Assembly (NCBI RefSeq): GCF_039535785.1 | Contig: NZ_BAAAXV010000007.1 | Coordinates: 1-45,666 of the forward strand | Origin: Nonomuraea helvata | GTDB taxonomy: Bacteria > Actinomycetota > Actinomycetes > Streptosporangiales > Streptosporangiaceae | Length of the DNA: 45,666 bases | Direction of reading: 5' to 3' | In this document: positions 24,434 to 32,604 of the stretch, piece after piece | How the letters are laid out: the number at the start of each line of letters is the position of its first letter | How positions within the stretch are numbered: the first letter of the stretch is position 1 | The notes under the pieces: generated by a model | The model's input: only the letters and a program-made list of their open reading frames with translations | Database searches by the model: none | What the model was told of the DNA's origin: nothing | Program-made: the position numbers and the translations under genes

Positions 24434-24775
24434 TCAGGAGACCGCGGCGTTGTTCCGTGCGGCGAAGAAGGCGTCGAGCTCCGCTTGCTGCTCGGTGGTG
24501 AAGGCACGACGGGGGAGGAGGGTGATCACGCCGCCGGTGGTCAGGAACGCGTCGAGCGCCGCCCTGGCCGCCGGGTTGAGCGCGGTCTCCGCGCCGAATG
24601 TCTGGGCCTGCTCGGGGATGTCGGCGGCCACCTCGTTCCGTTCCGGGCCGTTGCCGAAGTCGCGTACGGCCGGACGCGGCGGCTGCACCGGGTCGGCGGC
24701 GGACAGCGGGGCGGACAGCGGGGCGGACAGGGGGATGACGAGGAGGGCGGCGAACAGGGCGACGGGTAAGCCCAA
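24434..24775 (-). CDS. Small secreted protein downstream of the M14 peptidase
   Basis: A 113-residue protein with a signal peptide (LPVALFAALLVIPLSAPLSA) and a mature part ending in LDAFLTTGGVITLLPRRAFT, EQQAELDAFFAARNNAAVS. No family is recognised. The start is a TTG at 24775 with GGAGG (minus strand) at 24781-24785, which fits better than any ATG. It begins 21 bases after the stop of the M14 peptidase on the same strand, so it is probably cotranscribed and may be a partner, inhibitor or propeptide-like protein; this is inference. A triple APLS repeat lies at the signal peptide end. Confidence 0.6.
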   Translation of the reverse strand: MGLPVALFAALLVIPLSAPLSAPLSAADPVQPPRPAVRDFGNGPERNEVAADIPEQAQTFGAETALNPAARAALDAFLTTGGVITLLPRRAFTTEQQAELDAFFAARNNAAVS

Positions 24776-24796
24776 AGGGCCTCCAGACAGGGCGGA

Positions 24797-26914
24797 TCAG
24801 GGTTCCCGGTAGTCGGCGGCGACCCCGACCAGCGAGATCAGCCCGGACGCGAACTCCATGGCCTCGGCGTGCCCCTCCGCGAACGGCGGCTGGAAGCCCA
24901 CGCCCTCCCATGCCTGCGTCGCGGGGTTCCACAGGTCGGCGCCCACCTCGAAGTCCCAGCCGTAGACGCCGTGCTCGTACCAGAGCTCGTCGGCGGAGTT
25001 GCCGGCGGCGGAGTAGAGCACGTCCGTGACCGGCCCCGTCTGCTGCGGCCAGGTGACGGTGCCGCGCTCGGCGGCGATGGCCTCCTCGATCGTGCGGGCC
25101 GAGCGCAGGAAGTACGCCTCCTGCTGGGCGGTGGGCCTGGGCAGGGTGACGCGGCCGTCGAGCTTGTACGCGCCGGGCGGCCACATGAAGTAGCCGCCGT
25201 AGCTGTGCACGTTCATGGCGAACCTGATGTTGCGGTACCTCTGCGCCAGCCACATGACGTTGCGGCTCTCGGGCTCGGAGTGCTCGGCCGGTCCCGCGTA
25301 CGTGCCGCTCTGGCAGTTGGCCGAGGCGCCGAAGTAGCCGTCGGACAGCGAGCCGGTCGCGTAGTTGCGGTTGACGTCCACGCCCCAGGTGTTGCGCTGC
25401 GCCGGGTCGGACTGCTGCGGCGGGCAGTGGTTCGTCATGTTCTTCCGCTGGGCGTTGAAGTCGTAGAAGCTGTAGTTCGCGCCGTCCGGGTTGACGGTCG
25501 GCACGACGAAGATGTCGGCGCGCTCCAGCAGCCTGCGGGTGGCCTTGTCGTACGCCTGGTTGCGCAGCAGCCGTTCGGCCGCCTCGACGACGACCAGGGG
25601 CGCCACCCACTCGCGGGCGTGCTCCTGGGCGTAGGCGAGCACGCCGGTGCGCGTGCCGTCGCGGTGCGCGCCGATGCGCAGGGCCAGCACCCGCGCGGGC
25701 GCCCTGGAGACGTCGGCCGGTGCGTGGAGGAAGTCGCTGAGCTGGGTGAGCGGCGCGGGCGCCATGACGCCGGCGCCCGGATCGCCACGGTAGGTGGTGG
25801 CCTTGACACCGATGCCCGCGGCGCTGGTGCCCGCGCTGGCGTTGCCCGCGCTGGCGTTGCCCGCGCTGGCGTTGCCCGCGCTGGCGTTGATCGCTCCGGC
25901 GTTGATCGCGGCGGCCACCTGGGCGGCGGTGCTGACGGGCGCGCCCGAGCCGTCGGTGGCCAGGCTGACGGTGATGAGCTTGCCGTTCACGGTGACCTGC
26001 AGCGGCCTGCCGGGCGCGCCCGGATCGGCCAGCTCGACGGCCAGGTCGTTGCCGCCTTCGGAGCCGTAGGCGTCGGAGGTGACGACGACGGCCGCGGCGG
26101 GCGGCGTGCCGATCAGCGCCTGGGCGTGCCGCCGGTAGCCGTTGGTCGGGTACGGCAGGGTGAGCAGCTCCGTGAGCTTGGGGAAGCGCCGGTGCAGCGC
26201 CCTGATCCGCTCGTTGAGCTGCGCGGGCGGCATGTACTGGGTGACGAAGTCCTTCTGGTAGCCGGGGCCGGCCCGGTCCGGGCGCTCGCCGTCGGGCCAC
26301 GCTCTGACCCTCGCCTCGGCCGTGCCGCCGGCCGCCGAGGTGACGGTGACCCACTGCGGCCGGCTCGTGGCCGGCACCGGGGTGCTGAACTGGTGGCCCA
26401 GGTACGCCCCCGCGTCCACGTACGGCGTCATCGGCGCCCGGCCGGTCGCGCCGCCCTGGCCCGTCCATGTCACGCTGAGCGTGGCGGCCTGGCCGGCGCT
26501 GCTGGACGCCTCGACGGACAGGAAGTACCCCTCGCGTGACCTGAACCAGACCGCCCGCTCGACGACCAGCTGGTCCTTCGCGGCGGTGGACTTCGCCGCG
26601 GCCGGGGGCGGCGATGCCTCCGGGGCCAGGCTCGCGCCGAGCGCCTGGTAGGCCGCGAGCTGGCTGGGCGTGACCACCGCGTCCACCTGGACGCTGCCGT
26701 CCGGCTGCGGCCGCAACCGCTCGGTGAGGTCGGCGCCCGAGGCCGCCAGCCGCTCCATCGCCGTCCGGTCCGGCACGGAGAGGGTGACCAGCGAGGCCGG
26801 CTCCGGACCCTCCGGATCGGAGGGTGCGGCGACGGACGTGGCCGGGGGATTCGCGGCCGCGAACGTCGTGAGAGCGATCATCAGAACGGCAGCGGACGCC
26901 CGCAAGCCACGCAT
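24797..26914 (-). CDS. Secreted M14 zinc carboxypeptidase with inserted domain
   Basis: A 705-residue exported metallopeptidase that removes C-terminal residues. A signal peptide (ASAAVLMIALTTFAAANPPA) is followed by an N-terminal accessory region (to about residue 240). The M14 catalytic domain begins near residue 240 (LNERIRALHRRFPKLTELLT). Zinc ligands are His 432 and Glu 435 (EHAREW) and His 570 (NVHSYGG), and the catalytic Glu is 656 (WDFEVGADLW). Between the first strand of the catalytic domain and HAREW is an insert of about 110 residues (residues 285-395: EGGNDLAVELADPG, VTVNGKLITVSLATDG, AAQVAAAINAG) resembling a beta-sandwich repeat found in phage and adhesin proteins, followed by a NASAG tandem repeat. 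Homologues with the insert exist in actinomycetes. An ATG at 26914 and GGAGGGG give a clear start. Confidence 0.9.
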   Translation of the reverse strand: MRGLRASAAVLMIALTTFAAANPPATSVAAPSDPEGPEPASLVTLSVPDRTAMERLAASGADLTERLRPQPDGSVQVDAVVTPSQLAAYQALGASLAPEASPPPAAAKSTAAKDQLVVERAVWFRSREGYFLSVEASSSAGQAATLSVTWTGQGGATGRAPMTPYVDAGAYLGHQFSTPVPATSRPQWVTVTSAAGGTAEARVRAWPDGERPDRAGPGYQKDFVTQYMPPAQLNERIRALHRRFPKLTELLTLPYPTNGYRRHAQALIGTPPAAAVVVTSDAYGSEGGNDLAVELADPGAPGRPLQVTVNGKLITVSLATDGSGAPVSTAAQVAAAINAGAINASAGNASAGNASAGNASAGTSAAGIGVKATTYRGDPGAGVMAPAPLTQLSDFLHAPADVSRAPARVLALRIGAHRDGTRTGVLAYAQEHAREWVAPLVVVEAAERLLRNQAYDKATRRLLERADIFVVPTVNPDGANYSFYDFNAQRKNMTNHCPPQQSDPAQRNTWGVDVNRNYATGSLSDGYFGASANCQSGTYAGPAEHSEPESRNVMWLAQRYRNIRFAMNVHSYGGYFMWPPGAYKLDGRVTLPRPTAQQEAYFLRSARTIEEAIAAERGTVTWPQQTGPVTDVLYSAAGNSADELWYEHGVYGWDFEVGADLWNPATQAWEGVGFQPPFAEGHAEAMEFASGLISLVGVAADYREP
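25831..25890. repeat. Four tandem 15-bp units inside the M14 peptidase
   Basis: CCGCGCTGGCGTTGC is repeated four times (the last ends in A), encoding NASAG four times on the minus strand in the insert of the peptidase. Copy number is likely to vary between strains and stays in frame. Confidence 0.9.
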
Positions 26915-26982
26915 CGGCCCCTCCAGGGATCACCCGTATGAGGCCTCAATTGAAAGCCGAGTTGATCGAACCGGCAAGGACC

Positions 26983-26999
26983 CCCGCCTACGCGGCGGG
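26983..26999 (-). terminator. Hairpin after the ArsR-type regulator
   Basis: CCCGCC and GGCGGG with a TACGC loop lie about 70 bases past the stop of the gene at 27068. It is the only candidate terminator between that gene and the promoter of the peptidase; there is no T-run. Confidence 0.35.
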
Positions 27000-27067
27000 C
27001 CGGAGACCGGCGACCTCGCGCAGGAAACGGTTGTCCGGACAGACCCAGCCTTCGGTGCGGCGGCTTG

Positions 27068-28078
27068 TCACCGCGTGTCCTCGGAGTCCTCCGCGGCCCC
27101 GCCCGTGATGAGGGCGTCGCCGAGCTCCGAACGCAGATACAGGACCGAGCGGCCGTGGCGTGCGCCGGTGAGCAGGCCGACGTCGCGCAGAGCTCGCAGG
27201 TGCTGGTTGACGGCCGAGGTGGTGACGCCGAGACGGCCGGCGAGCTCTGTCGACGACGCCGGCGTCTCCAGGGCCGTGAGCAGGCCCGCGCGTGTCGCGC
27301 CGAGTACTTCGGTGAGCGCCGCGGGGGAACGGCGGGACTCCGCCTGCCAGAGCGTTCCGGTGCCGCGCGAGCCGTACATGATCAGAGGTGGCTCTTCCGG
27401 TGAGATCGGGGCGGTCACGCCCCTGCTGAAGAGCGTCGGCACCAGGGTGAGCCCTTCTCCGCCGGTGGACCGGCGGTAGCCGGCGTTGCTGACCAGGCGG
27501 ACGTGCACGACGCCCTCGTGCAGGTGGACCCGCTCATTGAGGTCGGCGAACATCGCCGCCAGACCGCGCGCGGAGATGACCTGTCCGCGGTAGATGATGT
27601 CGGCCTGCAGGACCGTCCGCATCCGCGGCCACCACGGCGCGAAGCAGGTGCGCCAGTACGTCCGCAGCGCCTCCGTGATGCGGGCGCGAACGGTTGCCGG
27701 GTCGCCCCGCAACGGCGCGGGCAGCCGCCCGGGATGGAGGGCGCGCAGGTCGTCGAGCATGCGTTCCAGGGGCACGCGCGCGACGGCGGCGAGTTCGTCG
27801 TCGATGCGGGTGAGGGGAGCGTGCGGCCGGGGTGTCAGATAGTCGGGCGACCACAGCGCGTCGTTCGTCAGGGCGTGCAGCAGGGGCAGGTCGAGCCCGG
27901 ATCGGACGCGCTCCGTGCGCCGCAGCCAGGGCAGGTGCACGGGATAGCGCCCGGGGTCACGGAACGTGCGCAGTGACAGGGTGAGCTCGTTGATCGGTGA
28001 GGCGGCGAAGCGCACGTCGGCGACGTCCATCCCCGCGAGCTCGTACGCGATGACCCCACCGCTCCGGCCGGCGACCAT
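27068..28078 (-). CDS. ArsR-type helix-turn-helix regulator (DUF5937 family)
   Basis: A 336-residue regulator. The N-terminal two thirds match the DUF5937 sensor region (ELAGMDVADVRFAASPINE, LLHALTNDALW) and the C-terminus is a winged helix (LGATRAGLLTALETPASST, TTSAVNQHLRALRDVGLLTG, HGRSVLYLRSELG). Such proteins repress a neighbouring efflux gene and release it on binding a drug. The ATG at 28078 lies inside the inverted repeat at 28077-28095, which suggests autorepression. It is divergent from an MFS transporter, the presumed target. The frame is open to 28189 but only by chance over the promoter. Confidence 0.88.
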   Translation of the reverse strand: MVAGRSGGVIAYELAGMDVADVRFAASPINELTLSLRTFRDPGRYPVHLPWLRRTERVRSGLDLPLLHALTNDALWSPDYLTPRPHAPLTRIDDELAAVARVPLERMLDDLRALHPGRLPAPLRGDPATVRARITEALRTYWRTCFAPWWPRMRTVLQADIIYRGQVISARGLAAMFADLNERVHLHEGVVHVRLVSNAGYRRSTGGEGLTLVPTLFSRGVTAPISPEEPPLIMYGSRGTGTLWQAESRRSPAALTEVLGATRAGLLTALETPASSTELAGRLGVTTSAVNQHLRALRDVGLLTGARHGRSVLYLRSELGDALITGGAAEDSEDTR

Positions 28079-28095
28079 GTAGCCATACGCTACAT
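28077..28095. promoter_or_regulatory. Inverted repeat overlapping the regulator start: operator candidate
   Basis: ATGTAGC and GCTACAT form perfect 7-base arms with a 5-base spacer (CATAC). It covers the regulator's own ATG and lies about 39-57 bases before the MFS start. Position and form fit an ArsR-family operator controlling both genes. Confidence 0.65.
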
Positions 28096-28133
28096 CATTG
28101 GTGTGCACGCCCCAGGTACGGGAGAAACGGGGC

Positions 28134-29414
28134 GTGATCCGAACCTTCTTCCCCGAGGACCGTGTCGGCCGCTCGCTGACTCTGAGCACGATGGCGTTCG
28201 CGCTGTCCAGCGGCGCCTTCTACACCGTCAGCACGCTGTACTTCACGCTTGTCATCGGACTCGGCGCGACGAAGGTGGGCCTGGGGCTGGGCATCGCGGG
28301 CGGCGCCGGTGTGCTGGCCTCGTACGCGTCGGGGTGGCTCGCCGACCGGATCGGCGCGCATCGCGTCCAGACCGTGGCCACGGCCCTCAACGGCTTGGCG
28401 ATGCTCGCCTACCCGCTCGCGTCGGACGCCGTCGTGTTCACCCTGGTCGCCTGCCTGACCGCGGTGATGCGCTCGGCGAGCGGCACGTCGAAGCAGGCGA
28501 TGCTGGCACGGTGGTACACCGGCCCGGAACGGGTGGTGGTCCGGGCGCGGATGCGCGTGGTCACGAACGTCTTCATCGGCCTGGGTACCCTGGCCGCCGC
28601 CGCGGCGCTCCTGACGGGCACCGCCGTGGCGTACCAGGCCGCGATGACCGCCTCCGGAGCCCTGCTGCTGGCGGCCGCGGTGCCGCTGGCACGGCTTGGA
28701 TCCCGGGTGCCGGAGCTTCCGGCCCGGATGGCCGCCTCGGCGGAAGGTCAGGCGGCCGACACCCCTCCCGGGGGACCGTCACCGCTCAAGGACCGCACGT
28801 ATCTGGCGAGCGTGGCGTGCAACGCCGTCGTGGCCGTGCAGTTCGGCCTGCTGACCGTCGGCGTCCCTCTCTGGGTCGCCTCCATCGGCGCCCCCACCGC
28901 CGTCGTGTCCGTGCTGCTCGTCCTCAACACCGTGGTCGTGGCCGTACTCCAGGTGCGTGTCTCGCGTGGCGTCCACGACGTGCGTCGCGCCGGGATCGCC
29001 GTCCGGCGCGCGTCGTGGCTGCTGGCGCTCGCATGCGGGCTGTACGCGCTGGCGGGCTACGGAAACCTGATCATCGCCTGTGTCCTGCTTCTCCTGGCGG
29101 GCCTCGCCCACGCCTTCGGCGAGATCCTGGGCGAGGCGGGTGGCTGGGGCATGGCCTTCGAACTGGCCGACCAGCGCAACGCCGGTGCCTACCAGGGCCT
29201 CAGCCAGACCGGCTACGCGATCGCCGCCATGGTCTCACCGGTGCTCGTCACCGCCACCGCCATCGAACACGGAACCGTGGGCTGGCTCGCGCTGGCCGCG
29301 GTGTTCGTCGCCGGCGGCACCGGCGCCGCGGCAGTCGCCCGGAGGCACCGCCCCAGAGCAACGTCCGCCCCAGACGCACCCGCACCGGCCGGTGCGAGCG
29401 CGAAGGCGCGCTGA
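28134..29414 (+). CDS. MFS transporter, probable drug exporter
   Basis: A 426-residue major facilitator with twelve predicted membrane helices. The A-motif-like loop after helix 2 is GWLADRIGAHRVQ, followed by a long cytoplasmic middle loop (LGSRVPELPARMAASAEG). Substrate is unknown, but its divergent ArsR-type neighbour indicates inducible efflux of a toxic compound. The GTG at 28134 with GGGAG at 28120-28124 is preferred over the GTG at 28098, which has no ribosome site. The Ala/Pro-rich C-terminus (SAPDAPAPAGASAKAR) is disordered. It converges with the aldolase gene. Confidence 0.9.
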   Translation: MIRTFFPEDRVGRSLTLSTMAFALSSGAFYTVSTLYFTLVIGLGATKVGLGLGIAGGAGVLASYASGWLADRIGAHRVQTVATALNGLAMLAYPLASDAVVFTLVACLTAVMRSASGTSKQAMLARWYTGPERVVVRARMRVVTNVFIGLGTLAAAAALLTGTAVAYQAAMTASGALLLAAAVPLARLGSRVPELPARMAASAEGQAADTPPGGPSPLKDRTYLASVACNAVVAVQFGLLTVGVPLWVASIGAPTAVVSVLLVLNTVVVAVLQVRVSRGVHDVRRAGIAVRRASWLLALACGLYALAGYGNLIIACVLLLLAGLAHAFGEILGEAGGWGMAFELADQRNAGAYQGLSQTGYAIAAMVSPVLVTATAIEHGTVGWLALAAVFVAGGTGAAAVARRHRPRATSAPDAPAPAGASAKAR

Positions 29415-29422
29415 GGCGGGAT

Positions 29423-29438
29423 GCCGGCATCAGCCGGC
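29423..29438. terminator. Hairpin between convergent MFS and aldolase genes
   Basis: GCCGGC-ATCA-GCCGGC forms a 6-bp stem just after the MFS stop. Modest strength, no T-run. Confidence 0.35.
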
Positions 29439-29495
29439 GGGAGCTTCAGCACGCCAGGGGTTTCTCGGCCGATGTGACTTCACAGCATGGCCGTG

Positions 29496-30410
29496 TCAGG
29501 TGACTGTGGGGCGCGGCGCGTTCCACGGGCGGGCGTGGGCGTCGACGAGTGCGGCCAGGCGCCGGAGTCGCGGAACGGAACGGGTACGCAGCTCGGCGGC
29601 CACATCGCCGGAGCCGACCACGTCACTCCAGATGGCCCGCCCGGCGAGCATCCCGGAAGCGCCCGCACGGCAGGCGGCGCGCACGGCCGCGGGGAAGTCG
29701 TCCCGCTCCACGCCCTGGGAGAGCACCACCCACGGCACCGGGATCACCTCGTCGAGCCGCGCGCACTCCTCCACCAGCCGCTCCTCGGGCGCGGCCCCTC
29801 CGAGCGGCACCTGCGCCTTGTAGAGGCTGGGCCGCAGCCCGGCCAGTTCCCTGGCGGCCTCGCGGATCGCGGCAGGCCCGTCGAAGGGTCCCGCCGCCCC
29901 GGCCGGAGGTCTTGCGACGCCTTCGAGCACGGAGAGCAGCCCCGCGTCGGCGCAGCGCCGTACGAACGCGGCGGCGGTCTCCAGACGCGGCGCGCGGTGC
30001 TCGTCGTCGCGCCAGATCAGCAGCAGCTTTGCGGCCACGGCCCCGGCTCGGCGGGCGGCGGCCAGATCGACCCGCTCGTCGATGGAGGTGTCCTCGACGG
30101 GACCGTCAGGGTCCTGCCGGAGGAGATCCACGGCGACGATGAGGCCGCCCGGGACCAGGCCCTCGGCGGCCACCCGGCCGAACCCGTAGTCCTGGTCGAT
30201 CAGGAAGCCCGAGGCGTACGGGCCGACCTCGCGCGCCACCGCCAGCTTGAACCCGGTCAGCGTCTCATCGCCCACCCGCTCGCCCGTCGCCGCCGCGAAC
30301 ATCTGCCTGAGGCTCTCGCGCTGGTCCATCGCCACCATGGCGAACCCACCCGAAGGGCGGGCCAGCAGGTCGAGCGTCGGCGCGGGGGCGCCGGTCTGCG
30401 GACTGGTCAT
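29496..30410 (-). CDS. YihT/LacD-like class I aldolase
   Basis: A 304-residue TIM-barrel aldolase. GGFAMVAMDQRESLRQMF near the N-terminus, FLIDQDYG, LLLIWRDDEHRAPRL, LLSVLEGVARPP, SLYKAQVPL with candidate Schiff-base Lys 198, and ASGMLAGRAIWSDVVG with Arg 258 follow the order of E. coli YihT (6-deoxy-6-sulfofructose-1-phosphate aldolase) and LacD (tagatose-1,6-bisphosphate aldolase). By eye YihT is the closer match. It should split a ketose-1-phosphate or bisphosphate into DHAP and an aldehyde. The upstream kinase (60-base gap, same strand) would make the phosphorylated substrate. The ATG at 30410 is used; the frame is open to 30467 only by chance. Confidence 0.8.
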   Translation of the reverse strand: MTSPQTGAPAPTLDLLARPSGGFAMVAMDQRESLRQMFAAATGERVGDETLTGFKLAVAREVGPYASGFLIDQDYGFGRVAAEGLVPGGLIVAVDLLRQDPDGPVEDTSIDERVDLAAARRAGAVAAKLLLIWRDDEHRAPRLETAAAFVRRCADAGLLSVLEGVARPPAGAAGPFDGPAAIREAARELAGLRPSLYKAQVPLGGAAPEERLVEECARLDEVIPVPWVVLSQGVERDDFPAAVRAACRAGASGMLAGRAIWSDVVGSGDVAAELRTRSVPRLRRLAALVDAHARPWNAPRPTVT

Positions 30411-30470
30411 GAGTGCTCCGATCGTGTTCGCGAGGTTTCTCCTGTGGCCGGCCCGCTCCGGTCGCATGCG

Positions 30471-31937
30471 TCATCGGGGCTCGCGGGCCGAGGCCAGGAA
30501 GCGCTCGTACAGGGGGACGTACGCGGCGGCGAGGCCGGGGTCGTGCGGCGGGACGTCGCGGGGGAGCAGCGGCACGTCGTCGAGCGACCCACCGGCCTGC
30601 CCGGCGATCAACGCCGCGCCGGCGCACACCGCGTCGCCGTCCCGCACCACCTCGACGGGGACGGGCGACACCGCCGCCTTGACCCGCGTCCACAGCGGGA
30701 TCCTGACCTGCCCGCCGAGAACGACGAGACGCTCGGGAGCGGTGCCGGTCACGGCGGTGAGCTCGTCGAGCATCCAGCGGGCGTGCAGGCAGGTGCCCTC
30801 GACGGCGGACGCCAGCAGGTCGCCGGGCGCGTGCTCGGGGCCGAGCCCCGACACCGTCACGCGGCGGCCGCGATCGGGGGCGGGCGCGACCCGGCCCCGC
30901 AGGTACGGCTCCATGACGATCCCGGTGGGCAGCCGCACCCCGTCCAGCAGCCCCGGCAAGGCGTCATACCCGCCTCGGCCGCCAGGGGAGGCGGCGTGCC
31001 CGCTTACCTGGCCCCCGGCAGGCTCACCCTCGGGTGTCAGCAGTCCGAGCAGCCAGTCGAGCATGGCGCCGCTCGTGGGGAGCCCGCCGACCACCACCTT
31101 GCGGACGCCGTCCAGTGACGGATCGGTCGTGATGCCGAGCGCCAGCCCGGTGCGCGGGTCCGGCCGGGTGTCCGACAGCACCATCACCGCCTCCGCCGTG
31201 CCGAGGGAGTCGGCCACGTCCCCGGGCCGCCGTACGCCCGACGCCCACGACCCCACCGCGTGGTCGTGCCCCGCGATGACCACGGGGACGCCGGCCGCCA
31301 CCCCGCTCACCCGGGCCGTCAGCGGGCCGACCGGTTCCACCGCGCCGGCCGTGGGAGGCAGCTGCTCGACCCGCAGCCCGGCCAGCGCCAGCAGGTCCGG
31401 GTCGTAGGCTCCGGCCGCCGCGTCGTAGGCCAGGGTGCGGGCGGCCAGCGTCTCGTGCGTCCGCAGCCGGCCAGTGAGCGCGTACGCCACGGCGTCGGGC
31501 ACGTGCGCCCACCACCGCATCGACTCCAGCACGTCCGGCGCGTGGGTGCGCAGCCACAGCCACTTGGCCAGTGGCGCTTTCGGGTCGGCCCGGCGGCCGG
31601 TCAGCGCGTACAGCGCCTCCGCGTCCCGGCTCAGCTCGGCGGCCTCCCGCGCGGCCCGGGGGTCGTTCCACCACAGCAGCGGCATGAGCGGCCGGCCCGA
31701 CCCGTCCAGCGGCACGCCGGTCTCGGCCATGCCCGCGACCCCGATCGCGTCCGGCCCGCGCCCGGCCCGGGCGGCGCACTCGCCGAGCGCCCGCGACACG
31801 GCGGCCACGACGGCGGGCAGCTCGCGCGGGGTAGCCTCGCGCACTGACGCGACGCGGGTCCCTCGCTCGTCGAAGAGGCCCACCTTGACGTGGGTGGTGC
31901 CCACGTCGATCCCCGCCAGCAGCGCGCGCCGTGCCAT
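30471..31937 (-). CDS. FGGY-family carbohydrate kinase
   Basis: A 488-residue sugar kinase of the xylulokinase/gluconokinase superfamily, two actin-like domains. The N-terminal ATPase phosphate loop is AGIDVGTTHVKVGLFD, and the later loops are LLWWNDPRAAR, IAGHDHAVGSWASG, DSLGTAEAVM, GGLPTSGAMLDWLL, and VVLGGQVRIPLW near the C-terminus. The GHDHAVG and SLGTAEA motifs are typical of this family. The sugar cannot be read; since the next gene is an aldolase, a ketose is likely. The ATG at 31937 is the start; the frame is open upstream to 31997 without a ribosome site. It is divergent from the GNAT gene. Confidence 0.92.
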   Translation of the reverse strand: MARRALLAGIDVGTTHVKVGLFDERGTRVASVREATPRELPAVVAAVSRALGECAARAGRGPDAIGVAGMAETGVPLDGSGRPLMPLLWWNDPRAAREAAELSRDAEALYALTGRRADPKAPLAKWLWLRTHAPDVLESMRWWAHVPDAVAYALTGRLRTHETLAARTLAYDAAAGAYDPDLLALAGLRVEQLPPTAGAVEPVGPLTARVSGVAAGVPVVIAGHDHAVGSWASGVRRPGDVADSLGTAEAVMVLSDTRPDPRTGLALGITTDPSLDGVRKVVVGGLPTSGAMLDWLLGLLTPEGEPAGGQVSGHAASPGGRGGYDALPGLLDGVRLPTGIVMEPYLRGRVAPAPDRGRRVTVSGLGPEHAPGDLLASAVEGTCLHARWMLDELTAVTGTAPERLVVLGGQVRIPLWTRVKAAVSPVPVEVVRDGDAVCAGAALIAGQAGGSLDDVPLLPRDVPPHDPGLAAAYVPLYERFLASAREPR

Positions 31938-32004
31938 GTGATCACTATTGCGCACCGCCGCGCGGAGGTCCTGCGCCGGGTCGCCGCGTTCCCCCATAAC
32001 CTGC

Positions 32005-32057
32005 TATGATCTCTCAACTGCTTCAGCCTTCCGCCCTTCCGGCCGGGAGGCTTTTTT
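32005..32057 (+). promoter_or_regulatory. Promoter and terminator-like leader of the GNAT gene
   Basis: A TATGAT -10-like hexamer at 32005-32010 is followed after 14 bases by a hairpin (AGCCTTCCG at 32025-32033 pairing with CGGGAGGCT at 32044-32052, one G-T pair) and six T at 32052-32057, directly before the ATG at 32059. The right arm contains the GGGAGG ribosome site. The structure is that of an intrinsic terminator or an RBS-sequestering attenuator. No gene upstream on this strand could use it as an ordinary terminator. Confidence 0.6.
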
Positions 32058-32058
32058 C

Positions 32059-32562
32059 ATGCCCAATGACAACTACTCCGTGCGGCCCGCGACCGGCGCC
32101 GACCACGCCACCGTGGAACGCCTCTGGCTGATGTTCCGCCACGACATGTCGGAGTTCCAGGGAGGACTGCCCCATCCCGACGGCACGTTCAGGAGCGAAC
32201 GGCTCCACTCCGCCTTCCACGACGCCGGCTGGGCGCCGTACTTGATCATGAGCGGCGACCACCCCGCCGGTCTGGCGTTCGTGCGCGGGCTTGACGGCCC
32301 GGTACGGGTGCTGAACAGCTTCTTCGTGGTACGCGGCGCGCGCCGGAGCGGGATCGGGCTGCGAGCGATCAAGGACATCGTCGCCCGACACCCGGGAAGC
32401 TGGGAGATCGCCTTCCAGGACGCCAACTCGGGCGCCGTGGCCTTCTGGCGGCGCGTGGCCACGGAGATCGCCGGAGACGACTGGACCGAGGAGCGTCGCC
32501 CCGTGCCGAACCTGCCCGACGAGCCGCCGGACGTGTGGATCTCCTTCAAGACGCTCGCCTGA
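32059..32562 (+). CDS. GNAT-family N-acetyltransferase
   Basis: A 167-residue acetyltransferase that would move an acetyl group from acetyl-CoA to an amine. The N-terminal NYSVRPATGADHATVERLW helix and the acetyl-CoA loop VVRGARRSGIGLRAIKDIV (R-x-x-G-x-G/A motif) are clear, and SWEIAFQDANSGAVAFWRRV is the standard C-terminal strand-helix. Substrate unknown. The ATG at 32059 is 8 bases after GGGAGG. Expression is probably governed by the terminator-like leader upstream, an arrangement known for some antibiotic-resistance genes, so a resistance or stress role is possible. Confidence 0.88.
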   Translation: MPNDNYSVRPATGADHATVERLWLMFRHDMSEFQGGLPHPDGTFRSERLHSAFHDAGWAPYLIMSGDHPAGLAFVRGLDGPVRVLNSFFVVRGARRSGIGLRAIKDIVARHPGSWEIAFQDANSGAVAFWRRVATEIAGDDWTEERRPVPNLPDEPPDVWISFKTLA

Positions 32563-32576
32563 CGAGTCCCGGTGGG

Positions 32577-32604
32577 CCGCCGGACGGATCATGTCCGCCG
32601 GCGG
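32577..32604 (+). terminator. Hairpin after the GNAT gene
   Basis: CCGCCGGAC pairs with GTCCGCCGGCGG across a three-base bulge, 14 bases after the GNAT stop. Confidence 0.4.

Noticed and set aside
25831..25890. Four short direct repeats as a CRISPR array
   Set aside because: Units are contiguous without spacers, are in frame inside a peptidase gene, and no cas gene is present.
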